A stretch of DNA of 39,806 nt from Rhodobiaceae bacterium (GTDB lineage: Bacteria; Pseudomonadota; Alphaproteobacteria; Rhizobiales; JANQQB01): the NCBI GenBank assembly GCA_028285165.1, contig JANQQB010000371.1, positions 1-39,806 of the forward strand. Reading direction: 5' to 3'. The notes under the pieces were generated by a model. The model was not told the DNA's origin. It did not search any database and saw nothing but the letters and a program-made list of their open reading frames with translations. Of the stretch, positions 24,247 through 33,207 are shown piece by piece; the stretch's first letter is position 1, and each line of letters starts with the position of its first letter. The translations under genes were made by a program, and so were the position numbers.

Positions 24247-25167
24247 TTACCGGCGGGCCCGATATTCGGACGGCGTCATGCCGTAAGTCCGGCGGAAGCG
24301 ACGATTGAAATAGGACAGGTCGCGGTATCCGACAGCGTAAGCAATGGCTCCAACGGACGTATCGGCCGGTGAGCTGCTCGTGAGGAGGACGGCTGCCCGA
24401 GCGAGGCGCCGATCGTTGATCGTATCGGACACCGTGCGGCCCGACGGTTCGAAAACCTGGTGGACCCGGCGCGGCGACAGGCCGAAATGCCGGGCGAGCG
24501 CGGCGGCACCGAGCGATTCGGCCGCCAGGTTGCGCTCGATGAAGGCAAGGAACAGATCCAGCTGGGCGCTCCGGGCTGCCGACGGTTCCGTCTCCGGTTC
24601 AAGGAGATCGGGGGCCGATGCAAGCAGAGACAAAAAGTGGTCTGCCAACCCGGCAGTTGCTCCGGCACGGGCCATGAGGCCGGCAAGCCCGCCAAGCACA
24701 CCGGCCAGTTCGCGGCCGATTGGCGTTTTGGAGAGCGCCAAAACACCCTTCTCCCGCAACAGTCCTGGCACCGCCTGACGATCGACGGTCACCGAATAGA
24801 GCGAAAAGGCCTGCCGGTGATCGATGCTGAAGGGTTCCGCGGTATCGACGACGGCGAGGTCCATCGGCCGGGCGACCGCGTCACCGCGCCCCTGACGCAC
24901 CCGCCCGGCACCCGACCGCTGGATGTTGACGAAACAGACGTCCGGACTTTCGGCGCGAATGTGGGCGCGGCGGCGCATGACCCGGTGAGCCGCGGCATCG
25001 ACCCGTGCGACGGCCAGCGGACCGAGCTTTGCCTGCCGGATCGAACCGGCGAAGGTGTCCTCGGCCGGATAGGTCGCATCGAGACGGACGAAGGCTTCTG
25101 CCAATCCGTCCGACCATCGCCGTTCGCGTTGCGGTCCGGCCGGTCCGTCCACCCGCCAGGTGCGCAT
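24247..25167 (-). CDS. AraC-family transcriptional regulator
   Basis: This 306-residue regulator has an N-terminal AraC-binding/cupin-type ligand domain (about 15-180; FVNIQRSGAGRVRQGRG, MDLAVVDTAEPFSIDHR) and a C-terminal pair of helix-turn-helix motifs (about 200-306; LARHFGLSPRRVHQVFEPSG, then AYAVGYRDLSYFNRRFRRTYGMTPSEYRARR), the standard AraC signature. It probably activates the nitronate monooxygenase-amidase-MOSC genes just downstream in response to a small molecule (inference). A GAGGA ribosome site lies eight bases ahead of the ATG, and a strong promoter match is at 25204-25231. Confidence 0.92.
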   Translation of the reverse strand: MRTWRVDGPAGPQRERRWSDGLAEAFVRLDATYPAEDTFAGSIRQAKLGPLAVARVDAAAHRVMRRRAHIRAESPDVCFVNIQRSGAGRVRQGRGDAVARPMDLAVVDTAEPFSIDHRQAFSLYSVTVDRQAVPGLLREKGVLALSKTPIGRELAGVLGGLAGLMARAGATAGLADHFLSLLASAPDLLEPETEPSAARSAQLDLFLAFIERNLAAESLGAAALARHFGLSPRRVHQVFEPSGRTVSDTINDRRLARAAVLLTSSSPADTSVGAIAYAVGYRDLSYFNRRFRRTYGMTPSEYRARR

Positions 25168-25203
25168 CGGCGGTATCCTCGTTTCTTCGGTTTCCTCTAA
25201 AAA

Positions 25204-25231
25204 AATCTAGACGGGTGGACGTTCCTGTCAA
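25204..25231 (-). promoter_or_regulatory. Promoter of the AraC-family gene
   Basis: On the minus strand a perfect TTGACA (25231-25226) is followed after 16 bases by TAGATT (25209-25204, four of six). It lies about 37 bases ahead of the ATG, with an A/T-rich start region. Best promoter match seen for a single gene in this window. Confidence 0.55.
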
Positions 25232-25279
25232 TCAGACGGACCCTGGCCAACAGCGCTCCGGGCGCATCGGACCATCGGC

Positions 25280-25717
25280 CTACTCGGCGCAAACAAAAAC
25301 CTTCTGCCGGTCGCAGGCTGCCGTGCGGTGGTGATAGACGGCGCGATAGTCGGGATCGGCGTAGAGCGCGATCAGAGAGTCCAGATTCGGATAGGTGCCG
25401 ATGGCAACAATGTCCCAATCCTCTTCCTCTCCCAGAAAGGCGCCGCGATGCGGTCCGGCATAGTGGAACGATCCGCCGGCGCGCTGCATCGCCGGGATGC
25501 TGACCGAAGAATAACGCGCAAAGGCGTCTGCCCCGGAAACCCCGTTCTCATCGGGATAAACGGCAACGTCGCGCAGTTTGAACAGGTTGACCAGGGTAAC
25601 CGGCCTGTCGGCGGGCAGGCCGAACAGGCGGGCCCATTGTTCGGTGTTCGGGCAGGACCCGTCCGTCCCATCGCCATACCAGGTGGTGAAATCGTGCGTG
25701 TGTTCGTTGACGTGCAT
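25280..25717 (-). CDS. DUF1330-like protein
   Basis: This 145-residue soluble protein has the alpha-beta ferredoxin-like fold expected of the DUF1330/NIPSNAP-related group: VTLVNLFKLRDVAVYPD, the SIPAMQRAGGSFHYAGPHRGAFLGEEEDWDIVAIGTYPNLDSL block and YADPDYRAVYHHR. Its role is unknown; relatives are often near catabolic genes. The start at 25717 has a strong GGAGGT ribosome site. A longer frame upstream to 25885 would run across the divergent regulator's start and is rejected. It is divergent from the TetR gene, with two operator-like palindromes between them, so TetR repression is likely. Confidence 0.8.
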   Translation of the reverse strand: MHVNEHTHDFTTWYGDGTDGSCPNTEQWARLFGLPADRPVTLVNLFKLRDVAVYPDENGVSGADAFARYSSVSIPAMQRAGGSFHYAGPHRGAFLGEEEDWDIVAIGTYPNLDSLIALYADPDYRAVYHHRTAACDRQKVFVCAE

Positions 25718-25730
25718 CGTCGACCTCCAT

Positions 25731-25774
25731 AACTTTACACGCGTCAAATAATGAGGAACTTTACACGTGTCAAG
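25731..25774. promoter_or_regulatory. Two operator-like palindromes between DUF1330 and TetR genes
   Basis: Two 18-bp direct copies (25731-25748 and 25757-25774) agree at 16 positions: AACTTTACACGCGTCAAA and AACTTTACACGTGTCAAG. Each is itself nearly palindromic (CTTTACAC/GTGTNAAG). The second copy contains a minus-strand TTGACA that could be the -35 of the DUF1330-like gene. It also overlaps the TetR gene's GTG start. This is the layout of an autoregulated TetR operator. Confidence 0.7.
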
Positions 25775-26372
25775 TTCACGGCGCATGCAAAAAACGCGTG
25801 CCGAAATCCTCGATGCCGCCTGGGACCTCGTCTCCGTCAAGGGCGCGGAGGTCTCGCTGCAGGAGATCGCCAAGGCAGCCGGCATCAGCCGGCAATCGGT
25901 CTACGACCATTTCGGCTCGCGCGGCGGCCTGCTGATGGCGCTGGTGCGCCGGGCGGACGACCGGTTCGACATCAAGAACGGCCTGTTCGAGGCGTTTGGC
26001 CGTGCGGATCCGGTCGAGCGCCTGGACACCACGATCGACGTCTGGATCGACTTCGTCGAGCGCATTTTTCCCGTCGCGACCGACCTGATCCGCCTGCGCG
26101 CCACCGATCCCGATGCGTCGGCGGCCTGGGAGGACCGCATGGCGGATCTGCGGTCGTGGCTGGTCGTGCTGACCGAAAGCCTGAAGAAAGACGGCGCACT
26201 CGGTACCGGCTGGACGGCGCGGACGGCGGCCGAATATCTATGGGCCGCCTTCAGCGTACAGATGTGGGGGATGCTGACAAAGGAATGCGGATGGCCGGCG
26301 AATAAGGCGCGGGGTGTGTTGCGCCGGACGATCCGGGAGGCGCTGTTTTCCGGTTCGCCCGTCGACGGTTGA
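25767..26372 (+). CDS. TetR/AcrR-family transcriptional regulator
   Basis: This 201-residue repressor has an N-terminal helix-turn-helix (about 12-58; RAEILDAAWDLVSVKG, LQEIAKAAGISRQSVYDHFGSRGGLLMALV) and a helical ligand-binding C-terminal domain. The GTG at 25767 is preceded by GAGGA (25753-25757) at good spacing; the ATG at 25785 has no ribosome site, so the GTG is preferred. It is divergent from the DUF1330-like gene and two matching palindromes lie in the gap, one overlapping its own start. It probably represses both genes, with an unknown inducer. Confidence 0.9.
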   Translation: MSSSRRMQKTRAEILDAAWDLVSVKGAEVSLQEIAKAAGISRQSVYDHFGSRGGLLMALVRRADDRFDIKNGLFEAFGRADPVERLDTTIDVWIDFVERIFPVATDLIRLRATDPDASAAWEDRMADLRSWLVVLTESLKKDGALGTGWTARTAAEYLWAAFSVQMWGMLTKECGWPANKARGVLRRTIREALFSGSPVDG

Positions 26373-26460
26373 GTGTCACCATGCCAAACCGTGCCCCTTG
26401 CGAACGCTGGTCGGGCGAAACCTTTACTTCCGACTCTGTAAGCCGACAGTTCGCTATCCG

Positions 26461-26727
26461 TTAGCTTTTCAATCGCCGGCGCGCCTCGCGATTGATGTCT
26501 TCGGATGTCGCTGAAACGACGTTTCCGGACACCGCCTCCTCCATTCGCGGCGCCAGCAATTGCTTCAGTGCCTGAAGCGCTTCTTCATCAGTCATCGTAG
26601 AAGGATCGGGCATGTCCACCAATGCTCGGCTAAGGACATAATCCTTGATGCTTTGCCCCTTCAAAGCTGCCATGGCCTTAAGTTGTTTGTGCTCCTGAAC
26701 ACTGATGTCGATAGATAGACGGGGCAT
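26461..26727 (-). CDS. Solitary type II antitoxin-like protein (RHH fold)
   Basis: This 88-residue protein looks like a ribbon-helix-helix antitoxin: the N-terminus MPRLSIDISVQEHKQLKAMAALKGQSIKDYVLSR is a beta strand plus two helices. The C-terminal tail (EEALQALKQLLAPRMEEA, then DINREARRRLKS) would wrap around a toxin. No toxin gene is adjacent: on its own strand nothing coding follows up to the TetR gene, so it may be an orphan antitoxin or the remnant of a lost pair. AGGAG precedes the ATG at 26727; a longer frame to 26772 would run through its promoter. It has its own promoter and inverted repeat at 26755-26782. Confidence 0.78.
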   Translation of the reverse strand: MPRLSIDISVQEHKQLKAMAALKGQSIKDYVLSRALVDMPDPSTMTDEEALQALKQLLAPRMEEAVSGNVVSATSEDINREARRRLKS

Positions 26728-26754
26728 CGCAATCCACTCCTGTGTGAAAATCAG

Positions 26755-26782
26755 GTTACAACATTGCAACATTTGTTGTCAA
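26755..26782 (-). promoter_or_regulatory. Promoter and operator of the solitary antitoxin
   Basis: On the minus strand TTGACA (26782-26777, perfect) is spaced 16 bases from TGTAAC (26760-26755, four of six). Between them, ACAACA (26758-26763) and TGTTGT (26774-26779) form a perfect inverted repeat with a 10-base spacer, a typical self-repression layout for antitoxins. Confidence 0.55.
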
Positions 26783-26859
26783 AAAGTCTGCAAGTGGACG
26801 CAGGCCGCGATATCCCAATGACCCATCGAAACGCCACCACGGACTGAGACTTGCTTCTG

Positions 26860-26876
26860 GTGCTACTTAGTAGCAC
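26860..26876. promoter_or_regulatory. parDE operator palindrome
   Basis: GTGCTAC-TTA-GTAGCAC is a perfect 17-bp palindrome 26 bases ahead of the parD ATG. ParD proteins bind such short palindromes to repress their own operon. It differs in sequence from the operator of the neighbouring solitary antitoxin, suggesting the two are regulated independently. Confidence 0.65.
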
Positions 26877-26902
26877 TATCTATCAAAACTCAGAGGATTG
26901 CC

Positions 26903-27178
26903 ATGAGTGTCAAATCGTCGATTTCCCTGACCGAACAGCAGGACGCCTTCGTGCGGGACCAGGTGAAACAGGGGCGCTATGCAAGCGCGAGCGCCGTGAT
27001 CCAGCAAGGTTTGGACCTTTTGCAGCGGCAAACCAAAGCGCATGAAACTGAGATCGAAGCGCTACGGTTGCTCGTCGAACAGCGCCGTACCGAACCTTTC
27101 GTTTCCGCGGATGAAATGCAAAAACGGTTGAAGGCGATGATCGATCGCAAACGGCGCCTTCATGACGTGGCGGATTGA
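26903..27178 (+). CDS. parD: ParD-family antitoxin
   Basis: This 91-residue RHH-type antitoxin has the N-terminal DNA-binding half SSISLTEQQDAFVRDQVKQG, then RYASASAVIQQGLDLLQ, typical of ParD/CC2985 proteins. The C-terminal half (EIEALRLLVEQRRTEPF, then MQKRLKAMIDRKRRL) would bind ParE. The ribosome site AGAGG is at 26892-26896. The gene overlaps parE by 17 bases, so the two are translated together. The palindrome at 26860-26876 is the probable autoregulatory site. Confidence 0.92.
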   Translation: MSVKSSISLTEQQDAFVRDQVKQGRYASASAVIQQGLDLLQRQTKAHETEIEALRLLVEQRRTEPFVSADEMQKRLKAMIDRKRRLHDVAD

Positions 27179-27506
27179 GTTTGCCGTTCGAGCCGAACAG
27201 GATTTCGACCTGATCTTCGATCATCTTTTTAAGAGCTATCGTCAGCTTGGCGAACCGCACGACAAAGCACTTGATAACGCAGTCCGTCGAGTCGAAAGCA
27301 TTAGAATGCGCGCAGAGGCGATTGCCGAGGCGCCATTCCAAGGCACCCTCCACAACGACATCTCTCCTGGCCTTCGCCATGTCACCCACGATCGCGCGAT
27401 CTATTGGTTCGATCTCGACGAAGACGCTCAAGTCGTCAGGATCCTAGCCGTATTTTTCGGCGGGCAGGATCACGTACGTCAAATGCTAAGACGCAGTCTA
27501 GACTGA
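27162..27506 (+). CDS. parE: ParE-family toxin
   Basis: This 114-residue toxin belongs to the RelE/ParE superfamily: WRIEFAVRAEQDFDLIFDHLFKSYRQLG, then RHVTHDRAIYWFDLDEDAQVVRILAVFFGGQDHVRQML, which ends with the expected C-terminal strand and helix. ParE proteins inhibit DNA gyrase. The gene overlaps parD by 17 bases. Notably the gyrase subunit gyrB is in the same window, about 10 kb away; this is only a curiosity. The stop at 27506 is 51 bases from the convergent pheT stop. Confidence 0.9.
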   Translation: MTWRIEFAVRAEQDFDLIFDHLFKSYRQLGEPHDKALDNAVRRVESIRMRAEAIAEAPFQGTLHNDISPGLRHVTHDRAIYWFDLDEDAQVVRILAVFFGGQDHVRQMLRRSLD

Positions 27507-27557
27507 TGAGACACCTATGGCTGACGCCTGAAGGACCGGTAGCCAGTCTTACCGACC

Positions 27558-29972
27558 CTACCCCCGCAAAACCCCACCCGTCGCCTTGGCCACTTGCGCC
27601 ACCACCTTGGCGCCGACCGCGTCGATCTCTTCGTCGGTGAGCGTCTTGTCGCGCGGCTGGATCAGGACTTCGATGGCGAGCGACTTCTTGCCGTCTTCGA
27701 CACCCTTGCCCTGATAGAGATCGAACAGCGAGACGTCGGCAATCAGGGCCTTGTCGGCCCCCCGAGCTGCGCGCAACAGCGCTGAGGCTTCGGTATCGGC
27801 ATCGACGATGAAGGCAAAGTCGCGGCGCACCGGCATCAGTTCGGAAATGTCGAGCACCGGCTTCGTCCGCGTCGCCTTCGCCTTGGACGCCGGCACGGCA
27901 TCGACATAGACCTCAAAGGCGACCACCGGGCCTTCGACATCCAGCGTCTTCAGGATACGCGGATGCAGTTCACCGAAGGCCGCGAGCACGGTTTTCGGTC
28001 CGAGCCGGATCGTGCCGGACCGGCCGGGATGGTACCAGGCCGGCGCCTCGCGCATCACCATCACCTTGTCGACCGGCGCGCCGATGGCGGCAAGCACGGC
28101 AAGCGCATCGGCCTTGGCATCGAACGCATCGACCGGCGTTCCGGGCGCTGCCCAGTCACGGCCGCCGCCGACAAGACCTTCGGTACTGCGCCGGATGCCG
28201 GAGGCGTGGATCTTCTGGTCGCTCGGTCTGTCGCCGGCATAGGCCTGGCCGACCTCGAACAGAGCGACATCGGCGTAGCCGCGGTCCGCATTGCGCTGGC
28301 CGGCAAGCACCAGGCCCGGCACCAGGCTCGGACGCATATCCGTCAGGTCGCTCGAAATCGGATTGGCGAGTGCGAGGTCCGGGCGGCCGCCGCCAAAGGC
28401 TTCCGCATGGTCCTTGGCAATGAACGACCAGGTCACCGCCTCGACCATGCCGCGCCCGGCGAGCGTGCGCTTGGCGGCGCGGGTCTGACGCTGCGACCGG
28501 GTCAGGACCGGTTTGTTGACCGCGTCGCCCCCCGGCAGCGGCTCCATCGGCACCCGGTTGACGCCGACAATACGCATCACCTCCTCGACAAGGTCCGCCT
28601 TGCCGTGGATGTCCGGACGCCAGGTCGGCACGGCAACCTTGAAGACAGGCGCCGAGCCGGAAACCCAGAAACCGAGCAGTCCGAGCACGGCCTTGATCTC
28701 ATGCGGTTTCACATCGAGGCCGGACAGGCGTTTCACCTCGTCGACCGGGAAGTCGATGATGATCGAGGGATCCGGCACCGTGCCGGCGACGATGCGATCG
28801 CTCGGCTCGCCGCCGCAAAGGTCGATGACCAATTGCGTCGCCTCTTCGAGACCCGGCACCATCATCGCCGGATCGACCCCGCGTTCGAAGCGGAAGCGGG
28901 CATCGGAATTGACGCCGAGCGTCCGGCCGGTGCGGGCAATGTTGAGCGGGTCCCACAGGGCGGACTCGATCAACACGTCGGTGGTGTCTTCCGAACAGCC
29001 CGATGCCTCGCCGCCCATGACGCCGGCGATCGATTCCACGCCGTTGTCGTCGGCGATCACGCACATCGTGTCGTCGAAAGCGTAGGTCTTGCCGTCGAGC
29101 GCCAGCACTTCCTCGCCCTTGCGGCCGCGCCGAACGACCAGATTGCCGTGCACCTTAGCCAGATCGAAGACGTGCAGCGGCCGGCCGCGGTCGAACGTGA
29201 CGTAGTTCGTGATATCGACCAGCGCGTTGATCGGCCTGAGACCGATGGCGCGCAGCCGCTTTTGCATCCAGGTCGGCGACGATCCGTTTGTGACGCCGCG
29301 CACCAGGCGCAGACCGAAAGCCGGACAGAGCGACGGCGTGTCGCCGAAATCAAGCGTCACATCGACGGGGCACGGAAACGTGCCGGCAATGTCGGTCCGC
29401 GGTTTTTCCTTCAGCGTGCCGATGCCGGCGGCCGCCAGGTCGCGGGCGATGCCGTAGACGCCCAGGCAATCGGAGCGGTTCGGCGTGACGCCGATCTCGA
29501 TCACCGGATCGTCGAGGCCGGCCCAGGCGGCAAACGGTTCGCCGAGCGGCGCCTCGTCCGGCAGGTCGATGATGCCGTCATGCTCGTCGGACATTTCCAG
29601 TTCGCGTTCCGAACAGAGCATGCCGTTGGACGCCTCGCCGCGCAGCATGCCGGGTTTCAGATCGACGCCGGTGCCGGGAATGTGCGTGCCCGGCGGCGCG
29701 AACACGCCGGTCATGCCGGTGCGCGCGTTCGGCGCGCCGCAAACGACCTGAACCGGTTCGCCGGTACCGGTGTCGACGATGCAGACCCGGAGCCGATCGG
29801 CATTCGGATGCTGGCGAGCCTCGATCACCTTGGCGATCGTAAACGGCTTCAGTGCCGCGCGGTCGTCGACCTCCTCGACCTCCAGACCGATCATGGTCAG
29901 CGTGTCGAGGATCTCCTCGAGCGGTGCTTCGGTTTCAAGGTGCTCTTTGAGCCAGGACAGGGTGAATTTCAT
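27558..29972 (-). CDS. pheT: Phenylalanine-tRNA ligase beta subunit
   Basis: This 804-residue subunit of the (alpha-beta)2 synthetase charges tRNA-Phe. Domains in order: N-terminal region ([21 protein letters not shown]), tRNA-binding OB-fold at about 40-150 ([21 protein letters not shown]), B3/B4 editing region at about 200-400 ([18 protein letters not shown]), B5 domain, the catalytic-like core, and a C-terminal FDX-ACB anticodon-binding domain ending in [16 protein letters not shown]. Length matches the family. It lies 124 bases downstream of pheS on the same strand, and forms the usual pheST unit. Confidence 0.98.
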   Translation of the reverse strand: MKFTLSWLKEHLETEAPLEEILDTLTMIGLEVEEVDDRAALKPFTIAKVIEARQHPNADRLRVCIVDTGTGEPVQVVCGAPNARTGMTGVFAPPGTHIPGTGVDLKPGMLRGEASNGMLCSERELEMSDEHDGIIDLPDEAPLGEPFAAWAGLDDPVIEIGVTPNRSDCLGVYGIARDLAAAGIGTLKEKPRTDIAGTFPCPVDVTLDFGDTPSLCPAFGLRLVRGVTNGSSPTWMQKRLRAIGLRPINALVDITNYVTFDRGRPLHVFDLAKVHGNLVVRRGRKGEEVLALDGKTYAFDDTMCVIADDNGVESIAGVMGGEASGCSEDTTDVLIESALWDPLNIARTGRTLGVNSDARFRFERGVDPAMMVPGLEEATQLVIDLCGGEPSDRIVAGTVPDPSIIIDFPVDEVKRLSGLDVKPHEIKAVLGLLGFWVSGSAPVFKVAVPTWRPDIHGKADLVEEVMRIVGVNRVPMEPLPGGDAVNKPVLTRSQRQTRAAKRTLAGRGMVEAVTWSFIAKDHAEAFGGGRPDLALANPISSDLTDMRPSLVPGLVLAGQRNADRGYADVALFEVGQAYAGDRPSDQKIHASGIRRSTEGLVGGGRDWAAPGTPVDAFDAKADALAVLAAIGAPVDKVMVMREAPAWYHPGRSGTIRLGPKTVLAAFGELHPRILKTLDVEGPVVAFEVYVDAVPASKAKATRTKPVLDISELMPVRRDFAFIVDADTEASALLRAARGADKALIADVSLFDLYQGKGVEDGKKSLAIEVLIQPRDKTLTDEEIDAVGAKVVAQVAKATGGVLRG

Positions 29973-30096
29973 GATGTCTTGCCGGTCGCGCGCGGCGCGG
30001 TGTTCGCAGTGAAACTAAAAGGGCAGTCGGAATGCGGAGCGATGATCAAGGGTGCGGCGACCGCCGTTCCGGTCTGTTGCTGGGCCGCTCAGTTCT

Positions 30097-31179
30097 TCAG
30101 GAGCTGAGGCCGCCGAACAGGGTCGGCATGTCGAGCGGGCGGAAACCGTAATGTTTCAGCCAGCGCACATCGGCATCAAAGAACGCCCTGAGGTCCGGCA
30201 TGCCGTATTTCAACATGGCCAGCCGGTCGATGCCCATGCCCCAGGCAAAACCCTGATAGACGTCCGGGTCGAGGCCGCAATTCTTCAAGACGTTCGGATG
30301 CACCATGCCGCAGCCGAGGATCTCCATCCAGTCGTCGCCCTCGCCAAGCCGGATCTCGTTGCCGCGGTAATCGCAGCCGACATCGACCTCAAGCGACGGT
30401 TCGGTGAACGGAAAGAAGGACGGCCGGAACCGCATCTTGACGTCGTCGATCTCAAAGAACGCCTTGCAGAATTCCTGCAGCACCCATTTCAGCTGGCCGA
30501 TATGCGTCTGCTTGTCGATCACCAGGCCTTCGAGCTGGTGGAACATCGGCGTGTGGGTCTGGTCGGAATCGCAGCGATAGGTGCGACCGGGAATGATCAC
30601 CCGGATCGGCGGCTCGACGTCTTCCATCGTGTGGATCTGCACCGGCGAGGTGTGGGTGCGCAGAAGCATGCGCTCTCCGTCCTCGCGCGGATTGAAGAAA
30701 AACGTGTCGTGCATGTCCCGGGCCGGATGCGCCTCGGGAAAGTTCAGCGCCGTAAAATTGTAATAGTCCGTCTCGATGTCCGGACCCTCGGCGATCGAAA
30801 AGCCCATATCGGCGAAGATTGCGGTCAGTTCGTCGGTCACCTGGGTGACCGGATGGATGCGGCCGTCGGCCAGCGGTCCGGGCCGGGTCGGCAGCGAGAC
30901 GTCGATGCGCTCCGTCTTCAGACGGTCTTCCAGTGCTTCTTCCTCAAGCACGGAACGGCGGGTCAGAATCGCGTCGGCAACCCGTTGTTTCAGGCCGTTC
31001 AGGATCGGACCCATGTCCCGGCGTTCTTCCGGGGTCATGGAACCGAGCGCTTTCATGCGCTCCGAAACGGCACCCTTCTTGCCGAGCGCCCGCACCCGCA
31101 CCTCTTCCAGCGCCGGTTCGGTGCCGGCCGCCGCGACCTCGGCGAGAATGTCTGCCTCAAGGGCGGAAATGTCGTTCAT
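30097..31179 (-). CDS. pheS: Phenylalanine-tRNA ligase alpha subunit
   Basis: This 360-residue catalytic subunit carries the N-terminal coiled coil (about 1-90) and a class II synthetase core: motif 2 near [20 protein letters not shown], the Phe-binding [14 protein letters not shown], and motif 3 at [22 protein letters not shown]. The start at 31179 ([12 protein letters not shown]) is the family-typical N-terminus; an open frame extends to 31383 but that part is leader. infC, rpmI and rplT, which often precede pheS, are not present; a SulP gene is upstream instead. Confidence 0.98.
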   Translation of the reverse strand: MNDISALEADILAEVAAAGTEPALEEVRVRALGKKGAVSERMKALGSMTPEERRDMGPILNGLKQRVADAILTRRSVLEEEALEDRLKTERIDVSLPTRPGPLADGRIHPVTQVTDELTAIFADMGFSIAEGPDIETDYYNFTALNFPEAHPARDMHDTFFFNPREDGERMLLRTHTSPVQIHTMEDVEPPIRVIIPGRTYRCDSDQTHTPMFHQLEGLVIDKQTHIGQLKWVLQEFCKAFFEIDDVKMRFRPSFFPFTEPSLEVDVGCDYRGNEIRLGEGDDWMEILGCGMVHPNVLKNCGLDPDVYQGFAWGMGIDRLAMLKYGMPDLRAFFDADVRWLKHYGFRPLDMPTLFGGLSS

Positions 31180-31501
31180 GGTCCTTGCGTCATGTCGGAT
31201 TGGGGGAGATCGAAGCCGCTGTTTAGAGGAGTTTGGCGGTGATGAAAACCGTTTGCTTGGGTAGAGGCTGAAGTCTCTTGGTCTCACGGCCGTTTCTCGC
31301 TGCGCTCGGGCCTCCGACGGGGCGCGCTGACCGCGCGGCGCCCGTTGGGCTTGCGAACACGAACGTGTTCGAAGGCGCGTCAAGCGGGAAATCGGACTGC
31401 CGGCCGGCCTCCGTCGGTGATGCGTACGAGGTCCCGACGGGCGCGCAAATGCGCGGCGTCCATCGGATTTGCAAAGATCGGGATGGTCGGTGCCGATGCC
31501 G
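31180..31501 (-). other. Structured 322-bp leader between sulP and pheS
   Basis: This is the only stretch over 300 bases without a confirmed gene. It holds two strong hairpins: CCGACGGG (31314-31321) with CCCGTTGG (31341-31348), containing an inner CGCGC-TGACC-GCGCG stem, and CGAACAC-GAAC-GTGTTCG (31354-31371). On the minus strand an open frame of 83 codons (31223-31474) crosses it with no recognisable homology. It may hold the sulP terminator, a pheS regulatory leader, or a dispersed repeat. Phe codons are few near the hairpins, so classical Phe attenuation is not shown. Confidence 0.4.
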
Positions 31502-33127
31502 CTAGTGGCCGGCGCCGAGGGCGCCGGTCTTGACGGAATAGTCGACCGCCAGGCCGTAATCCGGATCGTCCTCGGAATCGACGATCAACTGGCCGGCGCG
31601 GTTGAGCAGACGGTGGCAATCCGGCGACAGGTGACGCAATTGCAAGGACTTGCGGCGCTTTTCGTATTTCTGCGCCAGCACCTCGATCGCCTGCAGCGCC
31701 GACTGGTCGACGACGCGGCTGTTCATGAAATCCACCACCACGCGGTCCGGATCGTCGTCCGGGGCAAACAATTCGCCGAAGCCGTCGGAGGAACCGAAAA
31801 ACAGCGGGCCCTCGATGCGGTAGACCTTGGTGCCATCCTCCCTCACGTCGATCATCGCCCGAATGCGGGTGGCGTTGTTCCAGGCATAGGCCAGCGCGGA
31901 TACGATGACGCCGACGATGACGGCGATGGCGAGGTCGGTCAGCACCGTCACAGCCGTCACCAAGATGATTACAAAGGCATCGGTGCGCGGAATGCGCGGC
32001 AGGATGGTCAGGCTCTGCCAGGCAAAGGTTCCGACCACCACCATGAACATGACGCCGACCAGGGCGGCGAGCGGGATCTGTTCGATCAGGCCGGACGCGG
32101 CGACAATGAACAAAAGCAGGAACAAAGCCGCCATGATGCCGGACAGCCGGGTGCGGCCGCCGGACTTCACGTTGATCATCGACTGGCCGATCATCGCGCA
32201 CCCGCCCATGCCGCCAAAAAACCCGGTCACGGTATTGGCCACGCCCTGGGCAATGCATTCCTGCGAGGCGCCGCCGCGCCGCCCGGTGATCTCGCCGACC
32301 AGGTTGAGCGTCAAGAGGCTTTCGATCAATCCGATCGCTGCAAGGATCAGGGCATAGGGCAGGATGATTTCAAGCGTCTCCAGCGTCAGCGGCACCATCG
32401 GCAGATGAAAGCTCGGAAGGCCGCCCTCGATCGAGGCCAGATCGCCGACACGCGGCACGTCGATGCCGAAGGCGATCACAAGCCCGGCGACAAGTCCGAT
32501 GGCGGCCAGCGGAGCAGGAAACGCGGTTGTCAGGCGCGGCATCAGCCAGATGATGGCCATGGTCAACGCCACGAGGCCCAGCATCGTGGCCAGCGGCCAC
32601 CCCGTCATCCAGACCCGGTCGCCGGCCTCGCCGGCAATCTGGAACTGGGACAATTGCGCCATGAAGATCACGATCGCCAGACCGTTCACGAAACCCAACA
32701 TGACCGGGTGCGGCACAAGCCGAATGAACTTTCCCAGCCGGCACAGACCGGCCAGGACCTGAAAAATCCCCATCAGCACGACGGCAGCAAACAGGTATTC
32801 AACGCCATGTTCTGCGACCAGCGCCACCATCACAACGGCGAGCGCGCCCGTCGCACCGGAAATCATGCCCGGGCGGCCGCCCATCACGGCAGTGATCAGG
32901 CCAACGATGAACGCCGCATACAGACCGACCAGCGGATGCACCCCGGCAACGAAGGCAAAGGCGACCGCTTCCGGAACAAGCGCCAAGGCAACGGTCAGCC
33001 CGGAGAGAATTTCCGTTTTCAGGCGTTGCGGCGAATAGGTGGAAAAATCAGGGCTCTTCCAGGCGGAAAGGGTCAAACGGTCGGCAAAGACCGCAAGCGT
33101 GGGCTTGGTCAACAAGTACGATTCCAT
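31502..33127 (-). CDS. SulP-family inorganic anion transporter with STAS domain
   Basis: This 541-residue membrane protein has the SulP architecture: 10-14 hydrophobic helices (about 35-415) with the conserved [17 protein letters not shown] and [17 protein letters not shown] motifs, then a C-terminal cytosolic STAS domain (about 430-535; [38 protein letters not shown]). Members take up sulfate, bicarbonate or dicarboxylates; the GMISGATGA style resembles BicA-like and YchM-like groups, but substrate cannot be assigned. No clear ribosome site precedes the ATG at 33127. An imperfect palindrome lies upstream at 33165-33202. The gene is about 30 residues longer at its N-terminus than many relatives. 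Confidence 0.93.
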   Translation of the reverse strand: MESYLLTKPTLAVFADRLTLSAWKSPDFSTYSPQRLKTEILSGLTVALALVPEAVAFAFVAGVHPLVGLYAAFIVGLITAVMGGRPGMISGATGALAVVMVALVAEHGVEYLFAAVVLMGIFQVLAGLCRLGKFIRLVPHPVMLGFVNGLAIVIFMAQLSQFQIAGEAGDRVWMTGWPLATMLGLVALTMAIIWLMPRLTTAFPAPLAAIGLVAGLVIAFGIDVPRVGDLASIEGGLPSFHLPMVPLTLETLEIILPYALILAAIGLIESLLTLNLVGEITGRRGGASQECIAQGVANTVTGFFGGMGGCAMIGQSMINVKSGGRTRLSGIMAALFLLLFIVAASGLIEQIPLAALVGVMFMVVVGTFAWQSLTILPRIPRTDAFVIILVTAVTVLTDLAIAVIVGVIVSALAYAWNNATRIRAMIDVREDGTKVYRIEGPLFFGSSDGFGELFAPDDDPDRVVVDFMNSRVVDQSALQAIEVLAQKYEKRRKSLQLRHLSPDCHRLLNRAGQLIVDSEDDPDYGLAVDYSVKTGALGAGH

Positions 33128-33164
33128 GTGTGAAAATTAAGAGGAAACGAGACCTTAGCGGACT

Positions 33165-33202
33165 CATGCTGCATTGCAACAAGAAAAATGCTGCAACGCA
33201 TG
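33165..33202. repeat. Imperfect palindrome upstream of sulP
   Basis: CATGC (33165-33169) and GCATG (33198-33202) bracket a 38-bp stretch with two copies of ATGCTGCA and a TTGCAAC/GCAAC element. It sits 38-75 bases ahead of the SulP ATG and could be a regulator binding site. No known consensus fits. Confidence 0.3.
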
Positions 33203-33207
33203 AAATA

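Noticed and set aside
27963-30107. 714-codon antisense frame across pheT
   Set aside because: Antisense shadow of pheT; the minus-strand frame has all synthetase motifs.
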